45,227 bases of DNA from an uncultured Lactobacillus sp. (GCF_947367125.1 NZ_CANBCQ010000018.1:1-45227), one strand, 5' to 3'; positions 7,494 to 16,495 are shown, numbered from the stretch's first letter. The notes: a model not told the origin generated them from the letters alone. Made by a program: numbers and translations.

Positions 7494-8378
7494 ATGCAAG
7501 TTAAAGGTATAAAGAGACAAATTGGGTGGCTGTATGTTTTTCCAGCTATTCTGATTTTACTAGCATTTTTAATCATTCCATTTTTGATGTCATTCAGTTA
7601 TTCCTTTACGAATTACAATATTTTGACACCATGGGCTAAGCAATATGTAGGTTTTACAAATTACATTAATACTTTTAAAGATCCTGTCTTTTTACAAAGT
7701 TTAAAAAATATTGCACAATTCGTTATCTTTATTATGCCAATTCAGGTTGGTGCGGCTTTAGGTTTAGCTTTAATTGTTAATAAAAAGCGTCCTGGAAATA
7801 CATTCTTTAAGATTTCATTCTTTGCACCACAAGTTGTATCTTTGACTGTTGTCTCAATTCTTTGGATGTATATTCTTAATCCTGACCAAGGCTTGTTAAA
7901 TGGTATTTTGGGTATTTTTCACATTAAACCACAGCCATTTTTAACTTCACCTAAGCAAGCGATGTTTGCTATTATTGGTGTTTCTGCTTGGCAGGGTGCT
8001 GGTTACCAAATGTTAATCTTTTTAGCGGGATTGCAAAATATTCCTGATTCATTGTATGAAGCAGCTGAATTGGATGGAGCAAATAGTTGGCAAAGATTCT
8101 TACATATCACTTTACCAATGCTAAAACCTACTTCAATCATGATCTTAACGACGACTTTTATCAGTGCTTTCAACCTGATGATTCAGCCAATGATCATGAC
8201 GCAAGGTGGCCCACAAAATGCAACTATGACACCAATTTACTACATTTATCGTACTGGGTTTACTGATCGTCAATTAGGTTATGCAAGTGCAATGAGTGTA
8301 ATTTACGGTATTATCATTATTATCTTCACTATTATCCAAAGAAAGATCACAAACGCTGGAGGTGACGAGAATGCATAA
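7494..8378 (+). CDS. msmF: ABC sugar transporter permease (MsmF)
   Basis: 294 residues, six predicted membrane segments. The family EAA-type loop is EAAELDGANSWQRFLHITLPMLKP (about 183-206), which contacts the ATPase. Start ATG with an AAAGGGG ribosome site 20 bases after msmE. It is of the MalF/UgpA type and pairs with the next gene, overlapping it by eight bases. Confidence 0.92.
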   Translation: MQVKGIKRQIGWLYVFPAILILLAFLIIPFLMSFSYSFTNYNILTPWAKQYVGFTNYINTFKDPVFLQSLKNIAQFVIFIMPIQVGAALGLALIVNKKRPGNTFFKISFFAPQVVSLTVVSILWMYILNPDQGLLNGILGIFHIKPQPFLTSPKQAMFAIIGVSAWQGAGYQMLIFLAGLQNIPDSLYEAAELDGANSWQRFLHITLPMLKPTSIMILTTTFISAFNLMIQPMIMTQGGPQNATMTPIYYIYRTGFTDRQLGYASAMSVIYGIIIIIFTIIQRKITNAGGDENA

Positions 8379-9228
8379 GTTTATGACGCGTAAAAAGTTC
8401 CACGTTATTTGGACTACAGTGTTAATTACAATTTTAGCTTTGTTCTTCTTGTTCCCGTTGATTTGGATGATCGTTTCTTCAATGAAGCCTGAATCACAGA
8501 TCTATGCCAATATCAGTAATTTTAAAGCATTCTTGCCATCAAATAATATTTCAGATTGGGGAAAAGCTTATGCTGGTATCTTCCAACGTTTCCCAATTAT
8601 GAGATACATTTTAAACAGTGTCTTTTATGCAACAAGTGTAACTGCAGGTTCAATTGTAGTAAATGCCTTAGCTGGTTACGGTTTTGCTAAATTCAACTTT
8701 ACTGGACGTAAATTACTCTTTGGTTTATTGATTGCTTTATTGGTTATTCCAGGTACTACGCTTTTGATTCAGCAATTCCAAGTTGCTAAAACGATTGGTA
8801 TTTTGAATACACCGTTAGCAGTTATTTTGCCAGGGATGTCGAGCCCATTCTATATTTATATGTTTAGAAATGCGTTTGCGGCAATTCCGGATAGTGTCAC
8901 TGAAGCTGCTGAATTAGATGGGGCAAGCAATTTGAGAATTTTCTGGAATATTCTTTTACCAATGACGCTTCCTACAGTTGCGACAGTCGGAACATTATCG
9001 TTTATTGGTAGTTGGAATGACTATGTATGGCCATTAATGGTTTTGACTAATTCTAATCAATTCCCATTGCAAGTGGCTATTACGAATATTAACAGCACGA
9101 ATCCAGTCTACATGAACCAAGTAATGGCAATCTTGACAATTTCAACGGTTCCTTTGGTTTTAGTTTATATCTTCTTCCAAAAGTACCTTACTCAAGGAAT
9201 GGGTTCTGCAGGTAACGGTGACAAATAA
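8371..9228 (+). CDS. msmG: ABC sugar transporter permease (MsmG)
   Basis: 285 residues from the ATG at 8371, chosen over the in-frame GTG at 8362 because GGAGG at 8358-8362 is correctly spaced for the ATG. MalG/UgpE type with about six membrane segments and the EAA loop EAAELDGASNLRIFWNILLP. The start lies inside the end of msmF and the stop overlaps the bfrA start by one base, so translation is coupled across the three genes. Confidence 0.92.
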   Translation: MHKFMTRKKFHVIWTTVLITILALFFLFPLIWMIVSSMKPESQIYANISNFKAFLPSNNISDWGKAYAGIFQRFPIMRYILNSVFYATSVTAGSIVVNALAGYGFAKFNFTGRKLLFGLLIALLVIPGTTLLIQQFQVAKTIGILNTPLAVILPGMSSPFYIYMFRNAFAAIPDSVTEAAELDGASNLRIFWNILLPMTLPTVATVGTLSFIGSWNDYVWPLMVLTNSNQFPLQVAITNINSTNPVYMNQVMAILTISTVPLVLVYIFFQKYLTQGMGSAGNGDK

Positions 9229-10520
9229 TGAAAGAAAATTCATACTTATATGAGGAAATAAGAAAAATCGATCATGATGAATTGCGCCCGCTGTTTCATT
9301 TTACTGCTCCAGTAGGTTGGATCAATGATCCCAATGGCTTAATTCGATATCGCGATTACTATCAACTTTATTATCAATATTATCCATATGCTCCTCATTG
9401 GGATAATATGCATTGGGGGCATGCCCGTAGTAAAGATGGTCTTCATTGGGAAGATATGCCAATTGCCATGAAGCCTGATCATGCTTATGACAAAACCGGT
9501 GTCTTCTCTGGCTCAGCTATTGAAAAAGACGGCAAGCTATATGTCCTTTATACGGGGCATGTTGATGAAGCTGGTCAAGTTACTGAAACGCAATGTGTGG
9601 CTATCTCAGACGATGGAGTTGATTTTAAGAAATATGAACATAACCCCGTCATGACGGTGGATGCTTTACCAGGAAAGACCGATCCAGGTAACTTCCGCGA
9701 TCCTAAAGTCTTTAAGCATGGCGACAAGTACTATTGTGTGGTTGCTGCTGCACTTGAAGGACATGGCAGTCTAGTTTTGTTTGAATCAAGCGATTTGCTA
9801 AATTGGAATTTTAAGTCAGTGCTATTGCAAGGCGAAAAATATGGCGTGATGACTGAATGCCCAGATTACTTCAATCTTAATGGTCAAGATTATTTAGCCT
9901 TTAGTGTAATTTTAGGTGATGGTCGCAATAGTGTGGTTTATCTTGCTAAGGGACATTTGGATTGGAAAAACTTTACTTTTGAATTAGAAGTAACTCAACG
10001 TTTAGATGATGGTGATGACTTTTATGCTTCACAAAGTTTTGTTAACGAAAAAGGTGAACGAATTGTTATTCCTTGGTTGAGGAGTGTTGATCATATTAAT
10101 TACCTGGAAGAATCTCATCATTTGTGGAATGGCATGATGGGTATTCCAAGAAAATTAACAACAAATAATAGGCAATTAAGTCAAAAACCAATTGGTCAAA
10201 TTAAGGATCTATCACTAACTGATAATGAAGAAATTGATTTAGGCAGTTACCGATTAACCGAAGAAATTCCAATTGATCGCAGTTTAGTATTGCAAGGCAG
10301 TAATGGTGAAATTCAGCTTACTCGGACTGAAGAAGACCAATACTTGATTGAAATTCATTCACCTGTCTTTATTAAGACGATTTCATGGCATCCAGATGAC
10401 CATCACTTAACCTTGGTGATTGATAATTCAAGTTTAGAACTCTTTGGGCAAAGTAAAACTTTAAGTATTGTTACTTTTGTAGCTGGAATAAACTGTGTAA
10501 TGCTTAAAGATGTAAAGTAG
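9228..10520 (+). CDS. bfrA: Intracellular beta-fructosidase, GH32 (BfrA)
   Basis: 430 residues without signal peptide, so it acts on imported sugar. The GH32 catalytic set is intact: WINDPNG with nucleophile Asp34, FRDPK with transition-state Asp158, and TECPDY with acid/base Glu210. The five-bladed propeller is followed by a short C-terminal beta-sandwich (about 330-430). It hydrolyses terminal beta-fructosyl units from fructo-oligosaccharides and sucrose. The start codon overlaps the msmG stop (TAATG) and the ribosome site is weak, consistent with coupling. Confidence 0.93.
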   Translation: MKENSYLYEEIRKIDHDELRPLFHFTAPVGWINDPNGLIRYRDYYQLYYQYYPYAPHWDNMHWGHARSKDGLHWEDMPIAMKPDHAYDKTGVFSGSAIEKDGKLYVLYTGHVDEAGQVTETQCVAISDDGVDFKKYEHNPVMTVDALPGKTDPGNFRDPKVFKHGDKYYCVVAAALEGHGSLVLFESSDLLNWNFKSVLLQGEKYGVMTECPDYFNLNGQDYLAFSVILGDGRNSVVYLAKGHLDWKNFTFELEVTQRLDDGDDFYASQSFVNEKGERIVIPWLRSVDHINYLEESHHLWNGMMGIPRKLTTNNRQLSQKPIGQIKDLSLTDNEEIDLGSYRLTEEIPIDRSLVLQGSNGEIQLTRTEEDQYLIEIHSPVFIKTISWHPDDHHLTLVIDNSSLELFGQSKTLSIVTFVAGINCVMLKDVK

Positions 10521-10534
10521 CAAGGAAATAAAAA

Positions 10535-11644
10535 ATGACAGAAGTAGATTTAAACCATATTTATAAAAAATATGATGGCAATGATAAGTACTCTGTAAAT
10601 GATTTCGATTTACATATTAAAGATAAGGAATTTATCGTTTTTGTCGGTCCTTCAGGCTGTGGTAAATCGACGACCTTAAGAATGATTGCCGGTTTGGAAG
10701 ACATTAGTAAGGGTACACTCGAAATTGACCACAAGGTCATGAATGATGTCGCACCCAAGAATCGTGATATTGCGATGGTTTTCCAGAACTATGCTTTGTA
10801 TCCTCATATGTCGATTTATGACAATATGGCTTTCGGCTTAAAGTTAAGACACTATTCTAAGGAAAATATTGACAAAAAGGTAAAGCATGCTGCTAAGATT
10901 CTAGGCTTGACTGATTACTTAAAGAAAAAGCCAGCAGCTCTTTCCGGTGGGCAACGTCAGCGTGTTGCCTTAGGACGTTCAATTGTGCGGGATGCACCAA
11001 TCTTTTTGATGGACGAACCTCTTTCTAACTTGGATGCTAAATTACGGGTATCGATGCGTGCAGAAATTGCTAAGCTTCATCAAAGATTAGGTACTACGAC
11101 TATTTATGTTACTCACGACCAAACTGAAGCAATGACTTTGGCTGACCGCGTGGTTGTTATGTCAGTCGGTGAGGTTCAACAAATTGGTACTCCACTGGAA
11201 GTTTACAATAAGCCAAGAAATATGTTTGTCGCCGGTTTTATCGGTTCACCGCAGATGAACTTCTTTAATGTCCACTACAAGGATGGTCGAATTTCAGATG
11301 GTAAGGGCTTGAACATTGGTATTCCAGAAGGTAAGGCTAAAATGCTGGATAAAAAGGGTTACAACGACAAGGATATTGTCTTTGGGATTCGTCCAGAAGA
11401 TATTCACGCTGAAGAAGCCTTTTTGGAAACTTGGCCTGATGCTGTTATTCAATCTACTGTTGTAGTTTCTGAATTACTTGGCGCTACAATTCAGCTTTAC
11501 CAAAAAGTAGATGGAACTGAATTTGTCGCTGATGTAAATTCACGTGATTACCACAAGCCAGGTGATCATGTGAAGATGGGATTTGATGTTAATAAGGCCC
11601 ATTTCTTTGATAAAGACACTACAATGGCAATTTATAATAATTAA
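10535..11644 (+). CDS. msmK: ABC sugar transporter ATPase (MsmK)
   Basis: 369 residues, MalK/UgpC type. Walker A is GPSGCGKST (38-46), the Q-loop lies in VFQNYALYPHM, the signature is LSGGQRQR, Walker B is IFLMDEP, and the switch histidine is in YVTHDQTEA. The C-terminal 130 residues form the OB-type regulatory domain with FGIRPEDI. It energises MsmFG. Fourteen bases separate it from bfrA. In other lactic acid bacteria MsmK can serve several importers; whether it does here is unknown. Confidence 0.93.
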   Translation: MTEVDLNHIYKKYDGNDKYSVNDFDLHIKDKEFIVFVGPSGCGKSTTLRMIAGLEDISKGTLEIDHKVMNDVAPKNRDIAMVFQNYALYPHMSIYDNMAFGLKLRHYSKENIDKKVKHAAKILGLTDYLKKKPAALSGGQRQRVALGRSIVRDAPIFLMDEPLSNLDAKLRVSMRAEIAKLHQRLGTTTIYVTHDQTEAMTLADRVVVMSVGEVQQIGTPLEVYNKPRNMFVAGFIGSPQMNFFNVHYKDGRISDGKGLNIGIPEGKAKMLDKKGYNDKDIVFGIRPEDIHAEEAFLETWPDAVIQSTVVVSELLGATIQLYQKVDGTEFVADVNSRDYHKPGDHVKMGFDVNKAHFFDKDTTMAIYNN

Positions 11645-11707
11645 TAATTTTTTCTCCCCTAATTTCGAAAATAATACAATTCGATGTAATTCTCGATGAT
11701 CAAAAAT

Positions 11708-11747
11708 AAAATAGGTTCGATCTTTTACGAAAGGTTGAACCTATTTT
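11708..11747 (+). terminator. Long hairpin between msmK and gtfA
   Basis: AAAATAGGTTC (11708-11718) pairs with GAACCTATTTT (11737-11747), and the interior continues with G-U pairs to a tiny ACG-type loop, giving a stem of about 18 bp. Only four T residues follow, so it is a poor terminator. It may be a partial terminator, an RNA processing or stability element, or a bidirectional element. Confidence 0.6.
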
Positions 11748-11765
11748 GCTAAAGAAGGTTTAAAA

Positions 11766-13208
11766 ATGAAATTACAAAATAAAGCAATGTTGATAACTTA
11801 TCCTGATAGCCTAGGGCATAACTTAAAAGATTTGTCACAAGTAATGGAACGCTACTTTAATAAAGCCATTGGTGGCATTCATTTGTTGCCAATTTTCCCT
11901 TCAAACGGTGATCGTGGCTTCTCACCAACCAGATATGACATGGTTGATCCTAAGTTCGGGACTTGGAAAGACGTTGAGCAATTAAGTCAACAATATTATT
12001 TAATGTTTGATTTTATGATTAATCATCTATCTAAACATTCAGATTATTTCCAAGATTTTCAAGCTAAACATGAAGAAAGTAAGTACCATGATCTGTTCTT
12101 AAGTTGGGATAAATTCTGGCCAGCTGGTCGGCCTACGCAAAAAGATATCGATCTAATTTATAAGCGGAAAGATCGGGCACCGTACCAAGAGATTGAATTT
12201 AAAGATGGTAGCCAGGAAAAAATGTGGAATACTTTTGGCCCAGATCAAATGGACTTGGATGTTAGAACCAAAACTACGCAGGAGTTTATCAAGCAAAATT
12301 TACAAAATTTGGCTAAACATGGAGCAAGTTTAATTCGCTTAGATGCCTTTGCTTATGCAATTAAAAAGCTGGACACTAATGATTTCTTTGTGGAACCAGA
12401 TATTTGGTCATTGCTTGATGAAGTGAATGATTATTTAAAAGATACGCCAGCCACAATTTTGCCTGAAATTCATGAACATTATACGATGCCATTTAAGGTG
12501 GCCGAGCACGGTTACTTTATTTATGATTTTGCCTTGCCAATGGTTCTACTATATTCTCTTTATAGTGGAAATAGTATTCAACTGGCTAAATGGTTAAAGA
12601 AATGCCCGATGAAGCAGTTTACTACTTTGGATACGCACGATGGGTTAGGTGTGGTCGATGCCAAGGATATTTTGACTGATGAGCAAATTGATTACACCAC
12701 GCAGAAGCTTTATCAGATCGGTGCCAATGTGAAGAAAAAGTATTCTAGTGCTGAATATCATAATTTGGATATCTATCAAATTAATACCACTTATTATTCT
12801 GCTTTAGGTAATGATGATCAAAAATACTTCTTAGCCCGCTTATTACAAATTTTTGCCCCAGGTATTCCACAAATTTATTATGTTGGTTTGCTTGCTGGTG
12901 AAAACGATATTCAATTGTTGGAAAAGACCAAGGAAGGTCGCGATATTAATCGGCATTATTACGAATTAGCTGAGATTAAAAAGCAAGTTAATAGACCAGT
13001 AGTTAAGTCATTAATTAAGTTACTGGAATTCCGTAATTCAGCGGCTGCCTTTGACTTAGACGGATCAATTGATGTAGCAACGCCTAGTGATCATGAAATT
13101 GTCATTACTAGAATGAATAAAGCTAAGACTGACGTGGCTAGTGCTAAGGTTGATTTCCAGAATTTGACTTATCAAGTTAAATATAATGATCAAGTATTTG
13201 GTTTTTAA
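11766..13208 (+). CDS. gtfA: Sucrose phosphorylase, GH13_18 (GtfA)
   Basis: 480 residues, the family's usual length. The GH13 catalytic triad fits the sucrose-phosphorylase subfamily: nucleophile Asp193 (RLDAFAYA), acid/base Glu234 (PEIHEH) and transition-state Asp292 (DTHDG). It converts sucrose and phosphate to glucose-1-phosphate and fructose in the cytosol. It is the last gene of the operon, set apart from msmK by 121 bases and a strong hairpin, so its expression may be tuned separately. No new promoter is evident in that gap. Confidence 0.93.
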   Translation: MKLQNKAMLITYPDSLGHNLKDLSQVMERYFNKAIGGIHLLPIFPSNGDRGFSPTRYDMVDPKFGTWKDVEQLSQQYYLMFDFMINHLSKHSDYFQDFQAKHEESKYHDLFLSWDKFWPAGRPTQKDIDLIYKRKDRAPYQEIEFKDGSQEKMWNTFGPDQMDLDVRTKTTQEFIKQNLQNLAKHGASLIRLDAFAYAIKKLDTNDFFVEPDIWSLLDEVNDYLKDTPATILPEIHEHYTMPFKVAEHGYFIYDFALPMVLLYSLYSGNSIQLAKWLKKCPMKQFTTLDTHDGLGVVDAKDILTDEQIDYTTQKLYQIGANVKKKYSSAEYHNLDIYQINTTYYSALGNDDQKYFLARLLQIFAPGIPQIYYVGLLAGENDIQLLEKTKEGRDINRHYYELAEIKKQVNRPVVKSLIKLLEFRNSAAAFDLDGSIDVATPSDHEIVITRMNKAKTDVASAKVDFQNLTYQVKYNDQVFGF

Positions 13209-13288
13209 AGGACGTTGAAAAATGCAAAGATTATAATCATGATACTTTTGAGCAAATGTGAAAAAATCAAATTTTTTTGAATTTTTCC
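13209..13288 (+). other. AT-rich gap after gtfA
   Basis: No gene. A weak A/T-only hairpin around 13258-13287 (GAAAAAATCAAA...TTTGAATTTTT) is the only termination candidate for the msm operon, and it is poor. Confidence 0.4.
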
Positions 13289-13317
13289 TTGATATTTTTT
13301 CTTCATTCCCCTATACT
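13289..13317 (+). promoter_or_regulatory. Promoter of tRNA-Gln copy 1
   Basis: TTGATA (13289-13294), 17 bases, TATACT (13312-13317). Predicted start is near 13324. The roughly 57-base leader begins with a 10-bp hairpin (13326-13335 with 13340-13349). Confidence 0.75.
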
Positions 13318-13380
13318 AATATCTGTTGAGTGATCAAGAGGTCATTCAAATAGAGCCAATCAAGTAAAAGGTTTGAAGAT

Positions 13381-13452
13381 TGGGTTATAGCCAAGTGGTA
13401 AGGCAATGGTTTTTGGTACCATCATGCGCTGGTTCGAATCCAGCTAACCCAA
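13381..13452 (+). tRNA. tRNA-Gln(TTG), copy 1
   Basis: 72 bases. Acceptor TGGGTTA pairs with TAACCCA and A is the discriminator. The anticodon stem ATGGT/ACCAT encloses loop TTTTGGT, giving anticodon TTG. T-arm GGTTCGAATCC. CCA is not encoded. An identical copy lies at 20836-20907. Confidence 0.95.
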
Positions 13453-13459
13453 TAGGTGA

Positions 13460-13487
13460 GATCAAGCGGTGAGCTTGATCTTTTTTT
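13460..13487 (+). terminator. tRNA-Gln terminator
   Basis: GATCAAGC/GCTTGATC with a five-base loop, followed by seven T residues. Confidence 0.92.
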
Positions 13488-13509
13488 GTATTTAAAATTG
13501 AAAATGCTT

Positions 13510-13538
13510 TGACAAGAAACGAAGAAGTGCTTATATTT
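13510..13538 (+). promoter_or_regulatory. Intact promoter ahead of the aminotransferase remnant
   Basis: TTGACA (13510-13515), 17 bases, TATATT (13533-13538). A 10-bp palindrome AAGTTAACTT follows at 13540-13549, where a repressor could bind. Confidence 0.65.
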
Positions 13539-13584
13539 AAGTTAACTTTAATTTTGCTCTTATTTACATTATGAGGTGACTAGT

Positions 13585-13877
13585 ATGGTTGACTTAACAA
13601 AGCATATGAAAAAGGGATTAGTTGAACAAAAGCCAGGCCAGATTTTAGCTTTTAAGGTGCCTTTTACATTTTTGCCAAAATTTCGGCAGGATTAGAGCAG
13701 GCTGATACCAAGTTCATTTATGACTTAGCTGAAAAGAGACATGTTGCCGTAATTGCTGGATCATTTTTTGCTAAAGGCGGTGCAGGATACATTCGTTTGT
13801 CTTATGCAACTTCGATGGAGCAAATCAAGGAAGGCTTGAAGCGATTAGAAAAATATGTTGCAGAAAATAAGAAATAG
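13585..13877 (+). pseudogene. Internally deleted PLP aminotransferase (class I/II) remnant
   Basis: The start (ATG 13585, GAGGTG ribosome site at 13573-13578) encodes MVDLTKHMKKGLVEQKPGQI, like the N-terminus of lactobacillar aspartate/aromatic aminotransferases. Near 13656 the reading switches to another frame, which then encodes GAFYIFAKISAGLEQ through AGYIRLSYATSMEQ and KEGLKRLEKY to the TAG at 13875. That is the C-terminal end of the same family, including the Arg-containing IRLSYA strand. About 300 central residues, with the PLP lysine, are gone. Promoter, ribosome site and terminator survive. Confidence 0.85.
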
Positions 13878-13888
13878 TTGCAAATCAA

Positions 13889-13923
13889 AAGGACCGATGT
13901 TCGTGCATCGATCCCTTTTTTTT
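13889..13923. terminator. Bidirectional terminator
   Basis: GGACCGATG (13891-13899) pairs with CATCGATCC (13906-13914, one G-U), with A-run before and T-run after. It ends the aminotransferase remnant and could also end the convergent oxidoreductase gene. Confidence 0.85.
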
Positions 13924-13933
13924 GAAATTCTAA

Positions 13934-14923
13934 TTATTCCTCATTATCAAGTGGATAAGTCATGCCCCAGGCAGTTCTAATACTGGTTAAAATATGGGCG
14001 ATCATGCGAGATTTTTCTAATTCGCCTTCGTCATGACCTTGTTCAATATACTTTTGAAAATCAGTGACTTCATATTCAAGTGCTTGGTCAGCCTCCCCAG
14101 CAGTCACATTATCATAGCTTTCTTCATGGGGACTCTGGGTGTAAGTAATGTCCGCTTCAGTGCCGCGTGGGTATTGATTGATTTCAAAATAACCTTTGGT
14201 ACCCGAAACTAGACCACGCTTAGGCTGCTTCGCCCGCATTGAGAGGGACATCACTGCCATTTGACCTTTTGAATTCTTCAAAATGATGCCGCTTTCTTCG
14301 TTAACGCCAGTTTTAAAGAATTTTACCGTGGTGTTGATACTTTCAGGATATTCATCCATAAAGCTGATAGCAAAAGCTGTTGCATAGCCACCAATATCCA
14401 GCAATGCACCACCAGCAAGGTCTTTATTAAAGAAGCGATTCTGCGGATCATAGTCCTTGAGTGAGCCAAAATTAATTTGGATCATTTTAATTTTGCCAAA
14501 TTTGCCCGCCTTAATCAGGTCTTGCATCTTTTGGTAGATTGGCATGTGATAAAGGGTAAAACCTTCCATTAAGATTAGGTGCTTCTCTTTAGCTAATTGA
14601 GCTACCTCATCAAATTGGCGCGCATTGACGGTAATTGCTTTTTCACAAAAGACGTGCTTGCCCGCATTGAGGGCCTTCTTAATGTAATCGTAGTGGAAAG
14701 TGTGCGGGGTAGCGATATAGATGATATCAATGTTAGGATCATTGATCATTTCATCAGGATTAGTGAAAGCATGTTGTACGTGTTTTTCTTGGACAAAGGC
14801 ATGTAGTGCTTCTTCATTGGGATTGGCAGCGGCATAAATTTCACCGTTGACTTTATTCAAGGCATCAGCCATGTCGTGTGCAATCCAGCCAGTACCGATA
14901 ATTCCCCAATTAAATTTTTTCAT
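13934..14923 (-). CDS. Gfo/Idh/MocA-family NAD(P)-dependent oxidoreductase
   Basis: 329 residues from the ATG at 14923, chosen because AGAGAGG lies correctly upstream and the Rossmann strand then begins at once (MKKFNWGIIGTGWIAHDMAD). GxGxxA nucleotide-binding motif at about 10-15, a NIDIIYIATPHTFH block, and HVFCEKAITVN containing the conserved EK of the family. The C-terminal sheet domain starts near 130. The family acts on sugars, inositols and related dihydrodiols; the substrate is unknown. A decayed gene lies directly upstream on the same strand and overlaps it by 14 bases. Confidence 0.88.
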   Translation of the reverse strand: MKKFNWGIIGTGWIAHDMADALNKVNGEIYAAANPNEEALHAFVQEKHVQHAFTNPDEMINDPNIDIIYIATPHTFHYDYIKKALNAGKHVFCEKAITVNARQFDEVAQLAKEKHLILMEGFTLYHMPIYQKMQDLIKAGKFGKIKMIQINFGSLKDYDPQNRFFNKDLAGGALLDIGGYATAFAISFMDEYPESINTTVKFFKTGVNEESGIILKNSKGQMAVMSLSMRAKQPKRGLVSGTKGYFEINQYPRGTEADITYTQSPHEESYDNVTAGEADQALEYEVTDFQKYIEQGHDEGELEKSRMIAHILTSIRTAWGMTYPLDNEE

Positions 14924-15299
14924 GATTATTACCTCTCTTGAGTTCAATAATTTTTCCATCTTTTTCAGTAATTAATGAAGTAGCTAGGTCTTCAAATAGC
15001 AAAGAGCTGACTACGCCATTTTGTAAACAAATTTGGCGATTAAGTTAAGAAATATTGTGCCAATCTTCGTTAAATACATCAATTAAGTAGTTGCCCAAAA
15101 GCGTACGAGTGAAAATTGCTACTGATTTATCTTGGCGAATCTTGCTAGTCAAATGCAAATTGCTTAAATACTTCTGCACTTGATTAACACATGGTGGTGC
15201 CACTTCAAGACAAAGCGGAATCTTCGGATTCAAAACAGGTTGTATTCTTTCACTAGGCAAGAGGAGGATAAACTGCTTGGCAATTTGGGCTGCTTGCTT
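14910..15299 (-). pseudogene. Decayed minus-strand coding remnant, family not recognised
   Basis: One frame reads as protein-like sequence from about 15299 to a stop at 14910-14912, with a TAA at 15045-15047 in the middle. Before the break it reads ...FILLLPSERIQPVLN... and ...SVAIFTRTLLGNYLIDVFN...; after it, QNGVVSSLLFEDLATSLITE. No normal start is found: the frame is closed upstream by TAA at 15300-15302. It looks like the 3' part of a gene once co-transcribed with the oxidoreductase. I do not recognise the family. Confidence 0.6.
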
Positions 15300-15377
15300 T
15301 TAGAAAAGATGAATTCCACCTAAACTTTTTAAAACGTTAAAATTCTTATCGATACAATCTATAGCAAATTATCTACA

Positions 15378-16169
15378 ATGTCAGCCAGTGATCAAAAGAT
15401 TGCTCAAGTAGTCCTAAAACAACCTGAACAGGTAGTAAATTACACGATTTCAAAATTAGCAACTGAAGCTGGTGTAAGTGATGCTTCGGTGACGCGTTTT
15501 TGTCATAATTTGAATTTAACGGGGTTTCACGATTTGAAAATTCAATTAGCCCAGAATGCGACTGAAAGTGTGTCACTTCAAAATATGTCGCGTGATGATG
15601 CTAGTGCTAACTTGGAATTAATTGAAAAAAATAAAGTCGCAGAGATTAAGGCGACTTTGGAGAATGTGACTGAAGCTGAATTAGATCGGGTATTGCGGCT
15701 TTTGACTGAAAGCAGAATTGTGCAGGTTAGTGCAGAAGGTGATACTTATCCAGTGGCTGCTGATGCAGTGTATAAATTTAATCAGATTGGCTTGTTAGCG
15801 ATTGATTCGGGCGGCACGATTGAAACGGCGATTGCACAGACAATGAATCTGAATAAAAAGGATTGTTTACTGGTGATTTCAAATTCAGGTGAAGCGGCTG
15901 GAATCATTAAGCAAATTAAGGTAGCTAAACAAAAAGGGATGCAGGTGATTGCGATCACCAATCGTGCTGATTCGCCGATTGCGCTATTAGCTGATGTGCA
16001 TTTGAAGACGGCAGTCCGGCAGACAGTGATGCAGTCGCAGTACTATTTCTCGCGGGTGGCAAGTATGACGATGATTGAAGCGTTGTATTTGTTGCTTATT
16101 GCGAGGGATGCAGGACGAGTTGAACATATAAAAGAACATGAAGCGATCATTTCTAATCAAAAAATCTAA
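15378..16169 (+). CDS. RpiR-family (HTH_6 + SIS) transcriptional regulator, probably altered N-terminus
   Basis: 263 residues from the ATG at 15378. HTH_6 domain (about 1-65; ISKLATEAGVSDASVTRFCHNL) and SIS phosphosugar-binding domain (about 105-235; LLVISNSGEAAGIIKQI). The family senses phosphosugars. The chosen ATG has no ribosome site. In the same frame, codons before it (15333-15377) encode NVKILIDTIYSKLST, which looks like the missing RpiR N-terminus but has no ATG, GTG or TTG. The native start may therefore have been lost, or ATT/ATC is used. It sits beside decayed genes, so activity is uncertain. Confidence 0.8.
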   Translation: MSASDQKIAQVVLKQPEQVVNYTISKLATEAGVSDASVTRFCHNLNLTGFHDLKIQLAQNATESVSLQNMSRDDASANLELIEKNKVAEIKATLENVTEAELDRVLRLLTESRIVQVSAEGDTYPVAADAVYKFNQIGLLAIDSGGTIETAIAQTMNLNKKDCLLVISNSGEAAGIIKQIKVAKQKGMQVIAITNRADSPIALLADVHLKTAVRQTVMQSQYYFSRVASMTMIEALYLLLIARDAGRVEHIKEHEAIISNQKI

Positions 16170-16495
16170 AATTACAATTTTTCAAGCGAACAGATGTGAA
16201 AATTACCCTTTCTTAACACACATAAAGTCAGTCAAAAATCAATAACTTGTTTAAAGTTTCACAAAAATGTAACGCTTTGAATCTTAATTGTAAAAGTACG
16301 GTAACTACAGTTTAACAAATAGAAGGTACAGTGTTACTGGTGATTTTAGGAGGTATTCTTAAGATCACACACACGAGTCGATCCTGTTTTTAGTAATCAG
16401 GTTCGTAACATGCTATAATTATTTCACAAGCAGAAGGAGATATAACCTACTGCTTAGGATGAATTTCTGTTTCAGAAAAGAAAGGCCACATAATT
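16170..16495 (+). other. slpX upstream region and structured leader
   Basis: About 325 bases without a gene. TATAAT at 16414-16419 is the best -10, with no convincing -35. The presumed leader (from about 16425) folds as AGCAG...CTGCT (16429-16454, with inner AGG/CCT pairs) and TTTCTG/CAGAAA with a three-base loop (16464-16478). The AAAGG ribosome site follows at 16481-16485. Further upstream, TGTAAC (16268) and TGTAAA (16289) are 21 bp apart. Long structured leaders are usual for S-layer genes. Confidence 0.6.
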
